From the NCBI RefSeq assembly GCF_000002425.4, contig NC_037265.1, positions 9,077,238-9,141,237 on the forward strand: a DNA stretch of 64,000 nt, given 5' to 3'. Made by a program: the position numbers and the translations under genes. The notes below the pieces were generated by a model. It was given only the letters and a program-made list of their open reading frames with translations. It did no database searches and had not been told where the DNA came from. Positions 11,025-24,374 of this stretch are shown here, one piece after another. How positions within the stretch are numbered: position 1 is the stretch's first letter; each line of letters starts with the position of its first letter. Source of the DNA: Physcomitrium patens (lineage: Eukaryota; Streptophyta; Bryopsida; Funariales; Funariaceae).

Positions 11025-14000
11025 TTGATAAAAGATCCTCTAAGAGGCATGAATTCTAAGGAAGCTTCGTCTGCTATTCGAATTTCGAGTCTAGGGCGGA
11101 AGAATATCTTACCTCAAGGAGTTAAACTTCAACCAATGAAAAGAAAGAGGGCATTAGGCATTATCCTAAATATGGAACCCTATGATATATTGAAAGATCT
11201 TGATGCTATTCGACCTTCTATTTTTATGAAGCAACTTATAGCGGCCGCACTAGAGTGCCATTATACATTGAATTCATTGTTAATACGGCATAGACAACGT
11301 AATAAGAAAGTTTGTGAAGTCAGTTTGAACCCTGACCCAAGTGCACTAACCATCAATGTTTCGATTGATGGTGTTATGATCTTGGGTGTTCAGGTGGATG
11401 GTGGTTCCAGTGTCAATTTAATGAATGCTAATACAATAGATGCTTTAGATTTGAAACACTTAGTACCTACAATATTGGTATTACGGATGATAGATCATAG
11501 CCGGGTTAAACCAATGTGTATTTTATGGAGTGTTCAAACTATAATTGTTGATATTACATATGTAATTGACTATATCATCTTTCAGCTACAACGTTCAATT
11601 TTATCATATCCAATTTTATTGGGACGATCCTAGCTTTATCAAGCAAAGGCTAAGAATGATTGGGATCGGAGTACTTTGACAATTGATAAGGATGGAGACA
11701 AAATGGTATTACAAATGTACTAAGTGTATTATCACGGAGAGTCTCAATTCCCAGCATCTGAATTGACATCGGACGATGAGCTTAGCTCCGATGATGACGT
11801 AGTCATACCGATTTCGGAGGCGTCCGTGGAGGCAGTACAACACCCTGGAGTGGTATACCAATGTGGAGGTCCGAGGGAGTACTTGATATATCCGACGGAT
11901 TCAAAAAACTCTGAGTATGTTAGTATTGATTGGATGACCAAGTATGATGTGAACTATGTGAATGCTCTGGACACAAGATTCAGTACTTTGTACATCTCAA
12001 ACGTACCAACTGATTTTCAATGTGCACGGAAGTTGAAACAGAATATCATCGTTGCACCTTTATATCAAACTATTAACTTGGCAAGCATAGCAGAACCTTA
12101 GACAATTAAGGTCTACGAAGGTATTAAGGACCAGGAGTTGACCTATTGGACAGAATTTTTCTTGCAGCATAAGTCCACTTTTGCTTGGACTTATGCTAAT
12201 TTAAAGGGTATTCCCGTTGAAGTCTGTGAGCATCATATCATTTTATAGGAGAACGCTAAATCGATACTGAAAAGGTAAGGTCTCCTTAATCCTAAATATT
12301 CCCTCATGGTAAAGGAGGAATTCGGCAAGTTTCTTGCGGTTGGTTTTATTTACCCAGTACCGAATAGCGAGTGGATTTCTCCAATCATGATGGTGCCAAA
12401 AAAGAATAAAAAAATCCACATTTATAAGGATTTCTGAAAACTTAATGCAGCCACCAAGAAGGATTACTTTCCATTGCCTTTCACAAATAGTATATTGGAC
12501 GCCGTAGTTGATCACGAATATTATTCATTCCTCAATGGATTTTTTAGATATAATCAAGTTCAAATTACAACGGAAGACCAGCTTAAGACAACCTTTACTA
12601 TGGATTGGGGCACATTTGCTTATCGCGTGATACCTTTTGGATTATATAACGTCCCAGCCACATTTCAGAGAGTGATGACTCAAGCGTTCCAAGACTATCT
12701 CCGGCTGTTTATGGAGATCTTTTTAGATGACTTTTGTGCATTCAGTACAAAACATAATCATTTTAATTATCTCGACAAATATTTGGCTTGATGCATTAAG
12801 TTTGGAATATCGTTGAACTCAGAGAAGTGTTAATTTGGTATTCCATCCAATAAATTATTGGGACATATCATCTCCAGCTGTGGTATTGCTACGGATCCTG
12901 ACAAAGTACAGCATATAATGAACTTGCCCCGACCAGAGACGGTCTTCGGTGTTTGTGGATTTGTGGGCGATGTCAGTTATTATCGAAGATTCATTTCTTT
13001 ATTCGCAGTTATTTATCAATCTTTAACGAACTTATTGAAGAAACTTCCATGAGATGGGACTAGTCCCATCTGAACCATGGAGTGTACCGTGGCCTTTGAA
13101 GCATTGAAGTCAAAATTGGTCTCTACACCAATATTGGTGGCTCCTCATTAGTCGGAGCCCTTTTATGTGTACATTGATGCATCCAATGTGGCTATTGGAT
13201 TGGTGTTAAGTCAAAAGGATGACAAAGATTTGGATTATCCTATCTATTATGCCAGTTAGCAATTGGTGGCTGTCAAACGTAATTACACTACTATTTAATG
13301 ACAAGCATTGGATATGATATACTCGCTTCAAAAATTTTGGCACTATTTGCTTGGATATCCATTTGTTTTTTATATAGATTATGATGCCCTCAAATACATG
13401 ATTAATAAGCTTCAATTGAGTGGTTGCATTGTTCGATGGATCTTATTCTTACAAGAGTTTAATTTTACGATTATCGTACAACTTGGGAAGAAACATGCCA
13501 ATGTTGATCATTTATCCCGGTTGTCTAATATTCTCGACAACGAGTCTGTCCCGGATGCTCTTTTCAACGTCAAATTATTTGTGGTAGATGTGATTTTCCT
13601 CGAGTATAGTGAAATCATTTAGTTTCTAACCTTCCACACCTTTCCGTCAACTTTCATCGAGAAGCTTAAGAAGCAACTTATTCTAAAGAGTGTCCTATAC
13701 ACAATGATTCGCGATGTTTTGTATAAACAAGGCAAAGATGGCATTTTACGCCGCTGTATCTTTCCAAATCAATTATAGTCGATCCTCGAAGCTTGCCATT
13801 TGGATACTTGTGGTGATCATTTTGCAGGAGATAGTACTACTCACAATCCTTTAATGGCTAGATATTAGTGGTCCGAAATGTTTTTTCATGCGCACCAATT
13901 TGTTCGTCGTTGTAATCCCTGTCAACGAATTGGTCGACCCACGGCCACTTCTGCCATGCCATTAGTTCCAATCTTGGCACAGGCACCGTTTCAAAAATGG

Positions 14001-14204
14001 AATATTGGTTTTGTCGATCCCATCGGACCAGCGACAAAACTTGGCCAAAAGCGTTATATTTTAGTCGCCACAGAGTATGTAACAAAATGGGCAAAGGCTA
14101 TTGCTATCCGCCATGATAATGCTAGTACAGTGGCTACATTTCTATACGAGAATACTATAACTCAATTTGAGTGTCCGAAGGAATTGGGTCGACCCATGGG
14201 TCGT
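11025..14204 (+). pseudogene. Element C protease, RT, RNase H and partial integrase
   Basis: Protease near 11370-11640: QVDGGSSVNLMN (Asp-Gly-Gly in place of Asp-Ser/Thr-Gly) and YPILLGRS. A Ser/Asp/Glu-rich linker follows (11724-12101). RT from about 12290: ISPIMMVPKKNKKIHIYKDF, YRVIPFGLYNVPATFQRVM and the active-site box FLDDF near 12725, then LLGHIISSCGIATDP. RNase H near 13160-13530 includes YIDASNVAIGLVL. The integrase zinc module at 13790-13935 has two His and RRCNPCQRIGRP, and the core starts with WNIGFVDPI (first Asp). The sequence stops at the second Asp region at 14204. All blocks share one frame, with more than ten stops. Confidence 0.8.
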
Positions 14205-16141
14205 TGTCGTAATGTGTGAAGTCTTGCTTGAGAATGCTCCAAGCACCTGGCTTTAGAAGGAAGAATAGAAATTTCCATAATAAAATCCTAAATAGAATAC
14301 TAACAATGCTCTAAGTAGACTATAATAATGGAAAACAAACAAAATCAAATTCAAAACAATTCAAAGAAATTTCAAACAAATAATAAAATTCTTAAAGAAA
14401 TATTAGAATGATTACAAATTTTACTCAAATATATGTCAATTCAACCTTAATTTAATTCTAGTTAAAATCCTATTGAATTTCACTCAACTTTAGACCAAAT
14501 CAAATTAAATCTTAAACCCTAATAATTCCTAAACCCTAAGTCAAATCCTAAACAAATCTAAAATTAAACCCTATTCCAAACCCTAAACCCTAAACCAAAT
14601 CGTAATCCAACCCTAAATCCTAAACCAAACCTTAAATCAAATCCTAACCAAATCCTAATCCAAATCCTAAATCAAATCCTAACCAAATCCTAAACCCTAA
14701 TCCAAACACTAATCCAAATCCTAATCCAATCCTAAACTCTAATCCGAATCCTAAACCCTAAATCAAACCTTAAATCAAATCCTAATCAAATCCAAGTCCA
14801 AACACTAATCTAAACCCTAAATCAAATCCTAATCAAACTCTAAACTCTAATCCAAATCCTAATCCAAACCCTAATCCAACCCTAAACTCTAATCCAAACC
14901 CTAAATCCTAAACCAAACCTTCAATCAAATCCTAACCAAATCCTAATCCAAATCTTAATCCAAATCCTAAATCAAACCCTAACCAAATTTTAAACCCTAA
15001 TCCAAACCTTAATCCAAACCCTAATCCAAATCCTAATCAAAACCCTAATCCAAACCCTAAATCGAACCCTAGCCAAATCCTAATCCAAATCCTACTAATT
15101 CCTAGGACAGATTTCAACCTCAATATCTAATGAATAAACTGTTGATCTCATTTCAAAATTTTCACACTTCTTAAAAATCAAGTTCAAAACAAGCAAAAAA
15201 AATTTCAAAAAGGATCGGAGTTACCAAATTGACGAAAACCTCAAAAATGTGTTCGGGTGTTAGCCGGCCTCCTTCTCCAATCTTGTTGCCAACCTTCTAG
15301 AGTTAATTTCTCTTCTTTGCACTGTTCGATTGGTTTCAAATTTCTCATGGACATAGCAAAACAAGTCTTATATCCTCTCACATAAGTTTTACTCCAATTC
15401 AACTAGTAGATTGCATGAAATCTTAAAAACCCTCACTAGACCTAAAATTCTAATTTCTGAGACCTTGACTCACTTAAACCTCAATATCTCTCAGTTCAAC
15501 TGTTAGATCAAGTTCAAATTCACAACATGTATTTAACACAACTATAACCATGAACTCAAAAAATTCACCTATAGATTTGCAATAAAACTCTCGAAATCAC
15601 TCAAAACATAAACCCTATTTTATTTCATAAAATCCAAGTCATCCGAAAAAAAACTCAACTTTGCAAAGCTCTTACAAATTCATATCAACTCCAAATCATC
15701 CAAAATCAATGCCCATAGAAACCCTATCCAATCTTCTCTCAAACCCTACTCTCCGATCTGCCAAAGAGTCCCGGAGTCGTCGTCGAGATTCGGTTTTGTG
15801 CCTCAGGGTCTGATTTCGACCCTGGTTCATAACCGGCCCTCTCCGGGTATCAATATCTAGTTTTTCTAAGTAATTTTTTCCTGAATTTACTCTTAACTTT
15901 CTTCTAAAGATTCCTATATCATTTATTTTTTCAATATACTTTGATTTGCCTTACTTATGGTACTACAAAGTAAGTAGAAGTTACCTATCTAAAAGGCAGC
16001 ATTGATACCTTTTAATTTTTCTACCCCTTTGGCTATTAACTATATTTCTAAGATAATTTGTTCTAATACTTTGAACTAAGATCTCTTAAATTATAATAAT
16101 CTCCACACTCTTTCACCTATTAATCGTATTACATCACAACA
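14205..16141 (-). repeat. Element B 3' LTR (about 1.94 kb)
   Basis: Aligns end to end with 22182-24374; the main difference is the length of the internal CCTAAA-rich array. The parts outside the array differ by only a few percent by eye. No ORF in it looks coding. Confidence 0.9.
14505..15098. repeat. Degenerate telomere-like array in B 3' LTR
   Basis: About 590 bp of loosely repeating CCCTAA, TCCTAA and CCAAAT words, for example AACCCTAAACCCTAAACC near 14580, which contains perfect plant telomere units (CCCTAAA). Typical local period is 12-13 bp (AAATCCTAATCC) with many substitutions. It is internal to the LTR, so it is not a chromosome end. Confidence 0.85.
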
Positions 16142-16189
16142 TCCACTCCCCCTGAATCTGTGCATCCTCCGGCATGCGCCAACGATTCT

Positions 16190-19100
16190 TCAATATGTTG
16201 ATGTAGAATGTTCTTCATCTTGGTACAATTCTTGATCTTCAATATGCTCTTCTATTCCAATCTCAATATCTTGTATTTGAGTTTGTTCTTCATCAAAACA
16301 AATGCCTTCATCTCTTTGTTTAAATAACTTGATTCGTTTGCCTGCTATGGGTACCTTCAATTCTGTACCATCAAGTTCTTGTAATGAATATGTTCCATTG
16401 TTGTGTGCCCTTTTGACAATATAAGGTCCAAACCATCTCTTTGCAAACTTCTTCATTGTATTGTGTTGATTGTCTAAGCTACTATTATAAACTAATACCC
16501 AATTACCATCTTCAATAGCCTTGGGTCATAATCGATGTTTTTTATCAAATCTTTCTTTATTCTTTTCCCTTGCTTCTTTCAATTTTTTTATTGATATTTC
16601 AATATTGTTGGGTCTTCTTTCTAGTTGTTGAATCCATAATGCTAAAAGTTCTTCTCTATTGAGATCATTCTTCCAAAGCAATACACCCCATGTAGGTACT
16701 ACATCTTCTATTGCTATTACTGGTTTTTGACCATATACTAATTCAGAAGGCATATAACTTGTTACCGAACTATGAATTGTACGATCTACCCATAGTTCAA
16801 ATGCTCGTAGTCTAGGCCATTCATGTGCTTTTCCATTGCATGCCTTTACTAATGCCTTAACAATAGGTGAATGCCCACGCTCACTTTTACCATTACCTTC
16901 TGGATTATATGCAATTGTTAAAGAAAGCTTAATTCCTATCCTATTAAAGAATTCTTGTGCTTCCTTTCCATTCAATTCACCTCTATATGCCGTAATATTT
17001 CCAATACAACCATAGCGACAAATAACTTCTTCTAATAGAAATCGACATACACCTTTAGTATCCTTTGTTCTTAATGCTCGTCTTTCAACCATATTTGATA
17101 AATCTTCTCGTGCAAGTACCAAATACTTCATTTGTCCAAGTCCCATAGGCATTGCCACTAAATCCACCACTCATTTGTAATGTAAAGCCAAAGGGTATGT
17201 TGGATGTAACCCATCTTGATGTCCAATATTTGACTATACTTGGCAAGTCTCACAAGATTCTACAAATTTTGCTATATCTTTGTACATTCCCTTCCACCAA
17301 TATTTTTCCTTTAACTTAGTGAATGTTGTCCAAATACCTCGATGCCCTACCCATAAATTTTTATGAAATTCTTTAATAAACTTTTGTTGAACTTCTAAAC
17401 CACATATTATCCTTTGTAGTATTTTTCCTCTATTTCTTGGATGCTTCCATAAATATCCATCATGTAAAAAATATCCATAGGCTTTCTTATGAATTTTCTT
17501 AAATTCTTGATCTGTCCAATCTTTTTGTCATTTTAATGTGCTCAAATACTCTCCAACATCTTTCCATTCATTTTCATATAAATTTCTTAAAAATGCTTCT
17601 AATCGTATATTAAAACATACACCCTTTTCCTTTGATAACGCATTGGTATAAAATTTTGTATCCACATCATCTTCTAAATCAATCATCTTTTTTTCATCAT
17701 TATATCTTGCTCTCAATAACATATTTGCAACTGAATTTTCTTTCCTTGTAATATGTTTAAATTCAGGATTCATAGATTTGATATATGCTATCCACCTCAA
17801 CATAGCAATATCAAGAATTGAACAACTTGTAATCATGCCTAACAAAGGTAGACAATCTGTTTCTATAACTACTGATGCTCCAATCAAGTACTCTTTTTCA
17901 TTTTTCATATCTATACCCCATATACCCCATAATTCTCTTTTGATTTGCGCATATGTCCTTTGCCTAGAATTCAATACCTTTGCTCCAAATCTTACTATAT
18001 ATCTATTTCTTTGTTCATCATCTTTTCCAACCGTCCAACCTATTTCAATTGGACTTGCATCAACTGTTAATACCACTGGCCTTCCACCTTCATAATTTAC
18101 TTTCTTCAAAGTTGGAGATGAAGAAAGAAGTTCTTTCAATTTTTCCATAGCTTTCCGTTGTTCTTCTTTCCATTGAAATTTTTGATTCTTTCTTAACAAC
18201 TTATATAATGGATCTGCTATATGTGCAAAGTGAGGTATCCATATATGATAGAAAATACATGCTCCTAAAAATCTTCTCACTTCCATTGTATTTGTACATT
18301 CTTTCATCTTTTTAATAATATCAATCTTTTCTATACTTGGCTTACGTCCATATGAACCACATATGTGTCCTACCACCAAAATTTCTTTTACTCCAAATAT
18401 TGATTTTATCCCCGATAAGGTTAAATGAACTTCTTCCAATCTTTTCAAAATCTTCTGACAATCTTCAATATGATCTGCCACAAACTTCCTACATCCCTTT
18501 GAATCTAAAGTTTCATCCTTTCTTTCTTCTTCACATCTCTTAATAGGTACATCATCCAAAAAAGGCATTGTTATTCTTGAAATAAAATCTCTTAATACCT
18601 TATGCATTCCATTCATCATATGTGCTATAAAATTTGTAGCCCCTTGTGGTAATGTGCACATTCTAACCAATCCTAACGGTGTCTTCATAGTTGTCAAATC
18701 CCTACTTTGTATTGCCAATTGGAATTGATCATAACCTGAATAAAGATCACCCATTGAGTAGATAGCTCTTCCAGCAAATGCTTCTGCAAATTCATCCACA
18801 ATTGGACTTGAACCCATATTTCTAATAGTTACTTTATTTACGGGTTGCATATCTTGTATAAATCTCATTGTTCTATTTTTCTTTGGCACTATAAACCATC
18901 GATTAGAATAAGGTGCTATAGATGGTTTCAAAATTCCCATTTTAATCTTTTCATTGAGTAAATCTACTAACTTAGATAAATGCGCTTTTGGTACTGGAAT
19001 TGGTCGCAAATTCCATGGCTCATGAGGAATAATAAAAAATAACCATGGGTGCTACAATATTTGGATCAACACATCCAATTTCATGTGCTTCAAATGCAAA

Positions 19101-19298
19101 AGCTTTTCCATGACGTGAAAGCATATCCCTAAAATATTTTTCTTCATATTTTGTCAAAAATCCATCACCTCCAACATTTAACCCATCTAATGTAACATTC
19201 GTAAATTTATGCCCTATCTTCCTTAGATCTCTTAGATTTGGTTGTGTCGATGCTCCACTTATCATTTCTTCACAATCACATGGTAGTGGCAAAGCCAT
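16190..19298 (-). pseudogene. Element B RT, RNase H, integrase, acidic tail
   Basis: Reading the - strand from 19298: a short block before RT, a frame change near 19010, then RT and RNase H in one 493-residue open segment (19009-17528) with SNRWFIVPKKNRTMRFIQDM, GDLYSGYDQFQLA and active-site FLDDVPIKRC. RNase H starts with VLTVDASPIEIGW. The integrase zinc module at 17380-17230 is split by stops. The integrase core (17170-16526) keeps the first Asp (VDLVAMP) and the Glu (GNGKSERGH), but the second Asp reads Tyr (TAYRGE). RWFGPYIV and IAGKRIKLFK lie near 16440-16310, followed by an acidic Glu/Gln-rich tail. All segments after 19009 are in one frame separated only by stops. Element A lacks the other two catalytic residues, so both integrases are dead in different ways. 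Confidence 0.88.
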
Positions 19299-19299
19299 T

Positions 19300-20740
19300 G
19301 GTTTGACCTTCTTTCCTACTGATTTATACTTAATTTCAACATATACCTCTTGGCGACTTAAATTTTCTTTAAATCCTTGAATTTCATCATAAAATTCTTT
19401 AGAACATACATTAATAACTCTATTCTCTACTTATAACCTACATTATAATAGATAATTTAATTCCCCCATAGTATCTGCAAAACCTACTTCTTCATATGTT
19501 CTTGAAATAAATTCATTTTCAACCAATTCTCCATTTTCTTTCAAATTTTTTTCTATATTTTTAATATTACATCTGTCCCTCTTTTTTATTTTGTCAATAG
19601 TCTTAAAAGTCAATACACAATCTTGTGTCATCCCAATAAGTCCGGTAGATAACAATTCTTTTTCTAAATTAAGTAGGAGCATTTCTTTTTCTAATCCATT
19701 GCAACCCTGTCTTACAATGGTGTGTGGTAAAATCCTCAAGGTCTTCAAATTTCTCATTTGATATTGGTTTCTCTCTCAACTTATCACAATTTCTCTCATG
19801 ATTAGTACAAACAGTTAAAAATTGAACTGCTTTCATCCCATCTTAGCTTCTTATTCTTGCATAAGTTGAACCATCATCGATTACTTTTGTTTCCATTCGT
19901 GTGGAAATAATATATGATTTTCCCAATATAATAGGATATGTAGACATGTCTTGCACAAAGAAATTTTGTTCATGAATAACATCTCCAATTGTCACTTTGA
20001 TATTTGGACATGCTCCATACAAATCTCCCTTTGAATTATTCGCAGCTCTTATCATCCACTCATGTTTAGTATCAATAGGCCATTTTTCCTTGTTATATAA
20101 TTCCTTTGACATCAAATTGATGTCAAAATCATGATCAATTAATGCAATAACAAGTTCTTCTAAATTTCCCAATTTTATTAAAATCTCCGTTGTAGCCCTT
20201 GCCCAATGACTTCTACAATAATGGCTAGAAGCTTGAATGACATCTTCTTTTTCTGCAAACCTTACTCACAAGACATCTCCAAAATTTTGTATTTCATCTT
20301 CTTCATCTTCATTTCTTTCCATTGCTCTTGTTCCTTGTGTATTTGATGTCATAGAGTCTCCTATAGATTGTCATTTTCTCTTTATTGTATCAATAATAAT
20401 TTCATAAAACTCACGCTTTACAATTCTTAGAATTTCACCAATTATGAATTCAACCTTTTCACTTAAAATCCGCTCCTCCAATACCTTCTTCAAATCTATA
20501 GCTGCTTCAATATCTGATTGTAATTTATAAGCAAGAGCCTTTGATTTTTTTTTTTTCTAATTTCCCTCTCTTTTGTAGAAATACTCTGCATTGTCTCTTC
20601 ATATATAGAATTCTTTTGTTGTCATGTTTTTTTTCTCCTTGTAATTCTTTTTGAGGGCCCTTCATTATTTTCATCTCTTCTTCGTTTTTCTTTTATTAAT
20701 GCTTCATATTGACTCCTTGCAATATGAGCATGTACAGATA
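19300..20740 (-). pseudogene. Element B protease and linker to RT, broken
   Basis: At 20172-19843 the translation gives INLMSKELYNKEKWPID, IRAANNSKGDLYGACP and YPIILGKSYI, aligned with the element A protease. The active-site loop reads IDHDFDINLMS, so the Gly of the Asp-x-Gly motif is replaced and the enzyme is inactive. 20740-20200 continues the gag C-terminal part in several frames (DDEEDEI-type acidic stretches), and 19757-19443 is the protease-RT linker in another frame. Confidence 0.75.
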
Positions 20741-20759
20741 GTCTATCTACTGGATCATC

Positions 20760-22085
20760 CCACCCAGTAATTTATCAAATATTATTACTAACCCGTTTCA
20801 AATCATCTCTAGTAAAATTTCCCCTTTCAGCATACCTCATTACACTTGTCCACAAAGAACTAGATTCTATTGGAAACTCAAGGTTTATACTTAAACATCT
20901 ACTAGGATCTGCTTCTATCCAATATGTTGATGCTTCATTGCTTGAGATTGTCTGCACTTTAAAAGTATCTCCAATAAATAACTTCATTCTTCCTTTATCA
21001 AAATTTTTTTCCAATTTTTTTCCATTTTCTTTTGAGTGTATCATACCATCTTTAAAAAAAATAACTCCTTTACGTAATGCCTCTGTAAATTCTTCACATT
21101 CCCTCCTCGAGTGATCTATGCTGTCACACCACATGCATCTATGTACTACACCCTCCATTGACCTTGGTCTTTGTTTTGTTGATATTCTTGATGATTGATC
21201 TTTCTCTTCAAGTTTTACAAATTTTATTTACAAATCTCTCATTCCACGTATGATTTCATCAATTCTTGTTTCTTCTTTCTTTGATGTAGCCATTGAAGGT
21301 TGAATTAAAGATGTTGGATGGATACTAGACACCTTTATCTTAGATGGTTGTAATGGTCTTTGATCACCTCCCATATCTTTTCTCTTTTCTCTTTTTGTCG
21401 TCGTCCTTACAGCATCCTCTACCCTTTCCCAATTTGTTGTCAATCCTTCATCTTCTTCTTTATCTTCAAGCATGAATTCCAACTTCTTTTGCAACTTTCC
21501 ATTAGTTGCTTGAAGAAAGAGCTCCACCTTACTTGGATCCAATAATTGTCTTTCTTTCTTTGATAAAGAAGAATATTACTTTTTAAACTCCCTTAATAAT
21601 TCTATTGCTAGAAGATCCTTTTTTGGCTTTTCAATCCATTCAAAAAAAGACCTTTTTGTAACCCTATCACTATCTTCTAAGAAAAACTCATCCTTCAAAG
21701 CTTGAGAAAATTTCTCCCATGAACCTCCAAAGTGTTGAATAAGAAACTTAACTTGATTTCTTATCTCTCGTGCAAAGGCTAATTCAAATAATTGAACCAT
21801 CTCACTTTCTGAAATACGCTTCAATTCTATTTTCTTTACATAACATCTTAAATATTTTATAATATCCTTTCCTTCAAATTGATCGATCTTGTCCATGACC
21901 GCTTGTAATGCTTTGTTAGCCATACTCTCTTTACAATCTTTAACCTATTGCTATTGTTGTTGCATGAATAAGGTCAAGGCTTCAAACATGCTTGTGGAGT
22001 TAGGATCAAAATGCATACCTTGTCTTCCAAATGAAGCTCTTCTTCCAACTCCACTTCAAGTACTATCGAAATTGCCTCCTTCCAT
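20760..22085 (-). pseudogene. Element B gag with zinc knuckle, broken by stops
   Basis: The first ATG on the - strand is at 22085. The frame holds through to about 20775 with internal stops near 22057, 21950, 21575, 21225. Blocks line up with element A gag: KALQAVMDKIDQFEGKD, EKFSQALKDEFFLED, ELLREFKK, LEDKEEDEGLTTNW, and a zinc knuckle CMWCDSIDHSRREC (CX2CX4HX4C) near 21130. After the knuckle comes FFKDGMIHSKENGKKLEKNF, also matched in A. The regular matching blocks suggest gag and pol were one polyprotein in this family. Confidence 0.85.
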
Positions 22086-22159
22086 TCTCCTTTAATTCCT
22101 TCTTTAAAATTCAAATAAATAATAAAAAATAATAATAAATTCCTTCCACCTCAAGCGTT

Positions 22160-22177
22160 TCACGTCGGATTCACCAA
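22160..22177 (-). other. Element B primer-binding site
   Basis: On the - strand TGGTGAATCCGACGTGAA starts four bases (TATT) after the 5' LTR end. It has the same position as, and about 80% identity to, the element A site. Confidence 0.6.
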
Positions 22178-22181
22178 ATAT

Positions 22182-24374
22182 GTCGTAATGTGTGAAGTCT
22201 TGCTTGAGAATGCTCCAAGCACCTGGCTGTAGAAGGAAGAATAGAAATTGCGATAACAAAATCCTAAATAGAATACTAACAATGCTCTAATTAGACTATA
22301 ATAATGATAAACAAACGTAATCAAATTCAAAACAACTCAAAGAAATTTCAAACAAACAATAAAATTCTTAAAGAAATATTAGAATGATCACAAATTTTAC
22401 TCAAATATATGTCAATTCAACCTTAATTTAATTCTAGTTAAAATCCTATTGAATTTCACTCAACTTTAGACCAAACCTAATTAAATCTTAAATCCTAATA
22501 ATTCCTAAAATCCAAGTCAAATCTTAAACAAATCTTAAATTAAACCCTATTCCAAATCCTAAATCCTAAACCAAATTCTAAATCAAATCCTAAACCAAAC
22601 CCTAATCCAACCCTAAATCCTAAACCAAACCTTAAATCAAATCCTAATCAAATCCTAAACCCTAATCTAAACCCTAATCCAATCCTAAACTCTAATCCAA
22701 ATCCTAAATCCTAAACCAAACCTTAAATCAAACTCTAATCCAAATCCTAAATCAAACCCTAATCAAACCCAAAACCCTAATCCAAATCCTAATTCAAATC
22801 CTAATCCAATTCTAAAATCTAATCCAAATCCTAAACCCTAAACCAAACCTTAAATCAAACCCTAACCAAATCCTAATCCAAACCCTAATCCAAACCCTAA
22901 ATCAAATCCTAACCAAATCCTAACCAAATCCTAATCAAATCCTAAATCCTAATCCAAATCCTAATCCAAACCCTAATCAAATCCTAAACCCTAGTTCAAA
23001 TCCTAATTCAAATCCTAATCCAACCTTAAACTCTAATCCAAATCCTAAATCCTAAACCAATCCTAAATCAAATCCTAATCAAATCCTAATCAAATCCTAA
23101 TCCAAATCCTAATTCAAACCCTAAATCAAATCCTAACCAAACCCTAAACCCTAATCTTAATCCTAATCCAAATCTTAATCCAACCCTACATGCTAATCCA
23201 AATCCTAAACCCTAAACCAAATCTTATCCAAATCCAAAATCCTAATCCAAATCCTAATCCAAACCCTAATCCAAACCCTAATCCAAACCCTAAACCGAAT
23301 CCTAGCCAAATCCTAATCCAAATCCTAATAATTCCTATGACATATTTAAACCTCAATATCTAATGAATAAACTGTTCATCTCATTTCAAAATTTGCACAT
23401 TTCTTAAAAATCAAGTTCAAAACAAGCAAAAAAAATTTGAAAAGGATTGGAGTTACCAAATTGATGAAAACCTCAAAAATGTGTTCGGTTGTTAGCCGGC
23501 CTCCTTCTCCAATCTTGTTGCCAACCTTCTAGAGTCAATTTCTCTTCTTTGCGCCGTTCGATTGGTTTCAAATTTCTCATGGACATAGGAAAACAAGTCT
23601 TATATCCTCTCACACAAGTTTTACTCCAATCCAACTAGTAGATTGCATGAAATCTTAAAAACCCTCACTAGACCTAAAATTCTACTTTCTGAGACCTTGA
23701 CTCACTTAAACCTCAATATCTCTCAGTTCAACTGTTAGATCAAGTTCAAATTCACAACATGTATTTAACACAACTATAACCATGAACTCAAAAAATTCAC
23801 CCGTAGATTTGCAATAAAACTCTCGAAATCACTCAAAACATAAACCCTATTTTATTTCATAAAATCCAAGTCATCCGAAAAAAAACTCAACTTTGCAAAG
23901 CTCTTACAAATTCATATCAACTCCAAATCATCCAAAATCAATGCCCATAGAAACCCTATCCAATCTTCTCTCAAACCCTACTCTCCGATCTACCAAAGAG
24001 CCCCGGAGTCGTCGTCGAGATTCGGTTTTGTGCCTCAGGGTCTGATTTCGATCCTGGTTCATAACCGGCCCTCTCCGGATATCAATATCTAGTTTTTCTA
24101 AGTAATTTTTTTCCTGAATTTACTCTTAACTTTCTTCTAAAGATTCCTATATCATTTATTTTTCCAATATACTTTGATTTGCCTTACTTATGGTACTACA
24201 AAGTAAGTAGAAGTCACCTTTCTAAAAGGTAGCATTGGTACCTTTTAATTTTTCTACCCCTTTGGCTATTAACTATATTTCTAAGATAATTTGTTCTAAT
24301 ACTTTGAACTAAGATTTCTTAAATTATAATAATCTCCACACTCTTTCACCTATTAATCATGTTACATCATGACA
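22182..24374 (-). repeat. Element B 5' LTR (about 2.19 kb)
   Basis: Matches 14205-16141 outside the array. On the - strand it begins TGTCATGATGTAACATG and ends GTAATG-complement ACGACA next to the primer site. It is about 250 bp longer than the 3' LTR, all of it in the telomere-like array. Confidence 0.9.
22485..23335. repeat. Degenerate telomere-like array in B 5' LTR
   Basis: About 850 bp built from CCCTAA/TCCTAA words separated by CCAAAT or TCAAAT, with the same character as the array at 14505-15098 but longer, which shows array length changes by slippage or unequal exchange within the LTR. Confidence 0.85.

Larger units (their letters stand above)
7763..14204 (+). mobile_element. Element C: decayed Ty3/gypsy element, 3' part missing
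   Basis: In order on the + strand: a candidate LTR ending at 8452, an Asp-tRNA-like primer site, gag, two or more zinc knuckles, protease, RT, RNase H and the start of integrase. The pol parts from 11025 onward are all in one frame but carry many stops. The element ends abruptly at 14204 inside the integrase core, where the LTR of element B starts. Its gag (LRWLPETLKDTAFEWYN) and primer site resemble plant Tat/Athila-type elements, an inference from motifs only. No second LTR is visible. Confidence 0.8.
14205..24374 (-). mobile_element. Element B: Ty3/gypsy element with telomere-like LTR arrays
   Basis: Two LTRs in the same orientation (22182-24374 is the 5' one on the - strand, 14205-16141 the 3' one) enclose a 6.0-kb body with gag, protease, RT, RNase H and integrase closely related to element A. 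Both LTRs start TGT-C/T-G/A-TGATGTAA and end CATTACGACA on the - strand. The flanks read TCGT before 14205 and TCGT after 24374, which fits a 4-bp duplication, but the outer flanks belong to two different elements (C left, D6 right), so the insertion site was already a junction or was rearranged later. Confidence 0.9.

Noticed and set aside
14505-15098. Real chromosome end (telomere)
   Set aside because: The array is degenerate, lies inside an LTR, is duplicated in the other LTR and has unrelated DNA on both sides.
14205-24374. CRISPR-like array from the repeated CCTAAATC words
   Set aside because: Units are too short, variable and without spacers, and this is eukaryotic LTR sequence.
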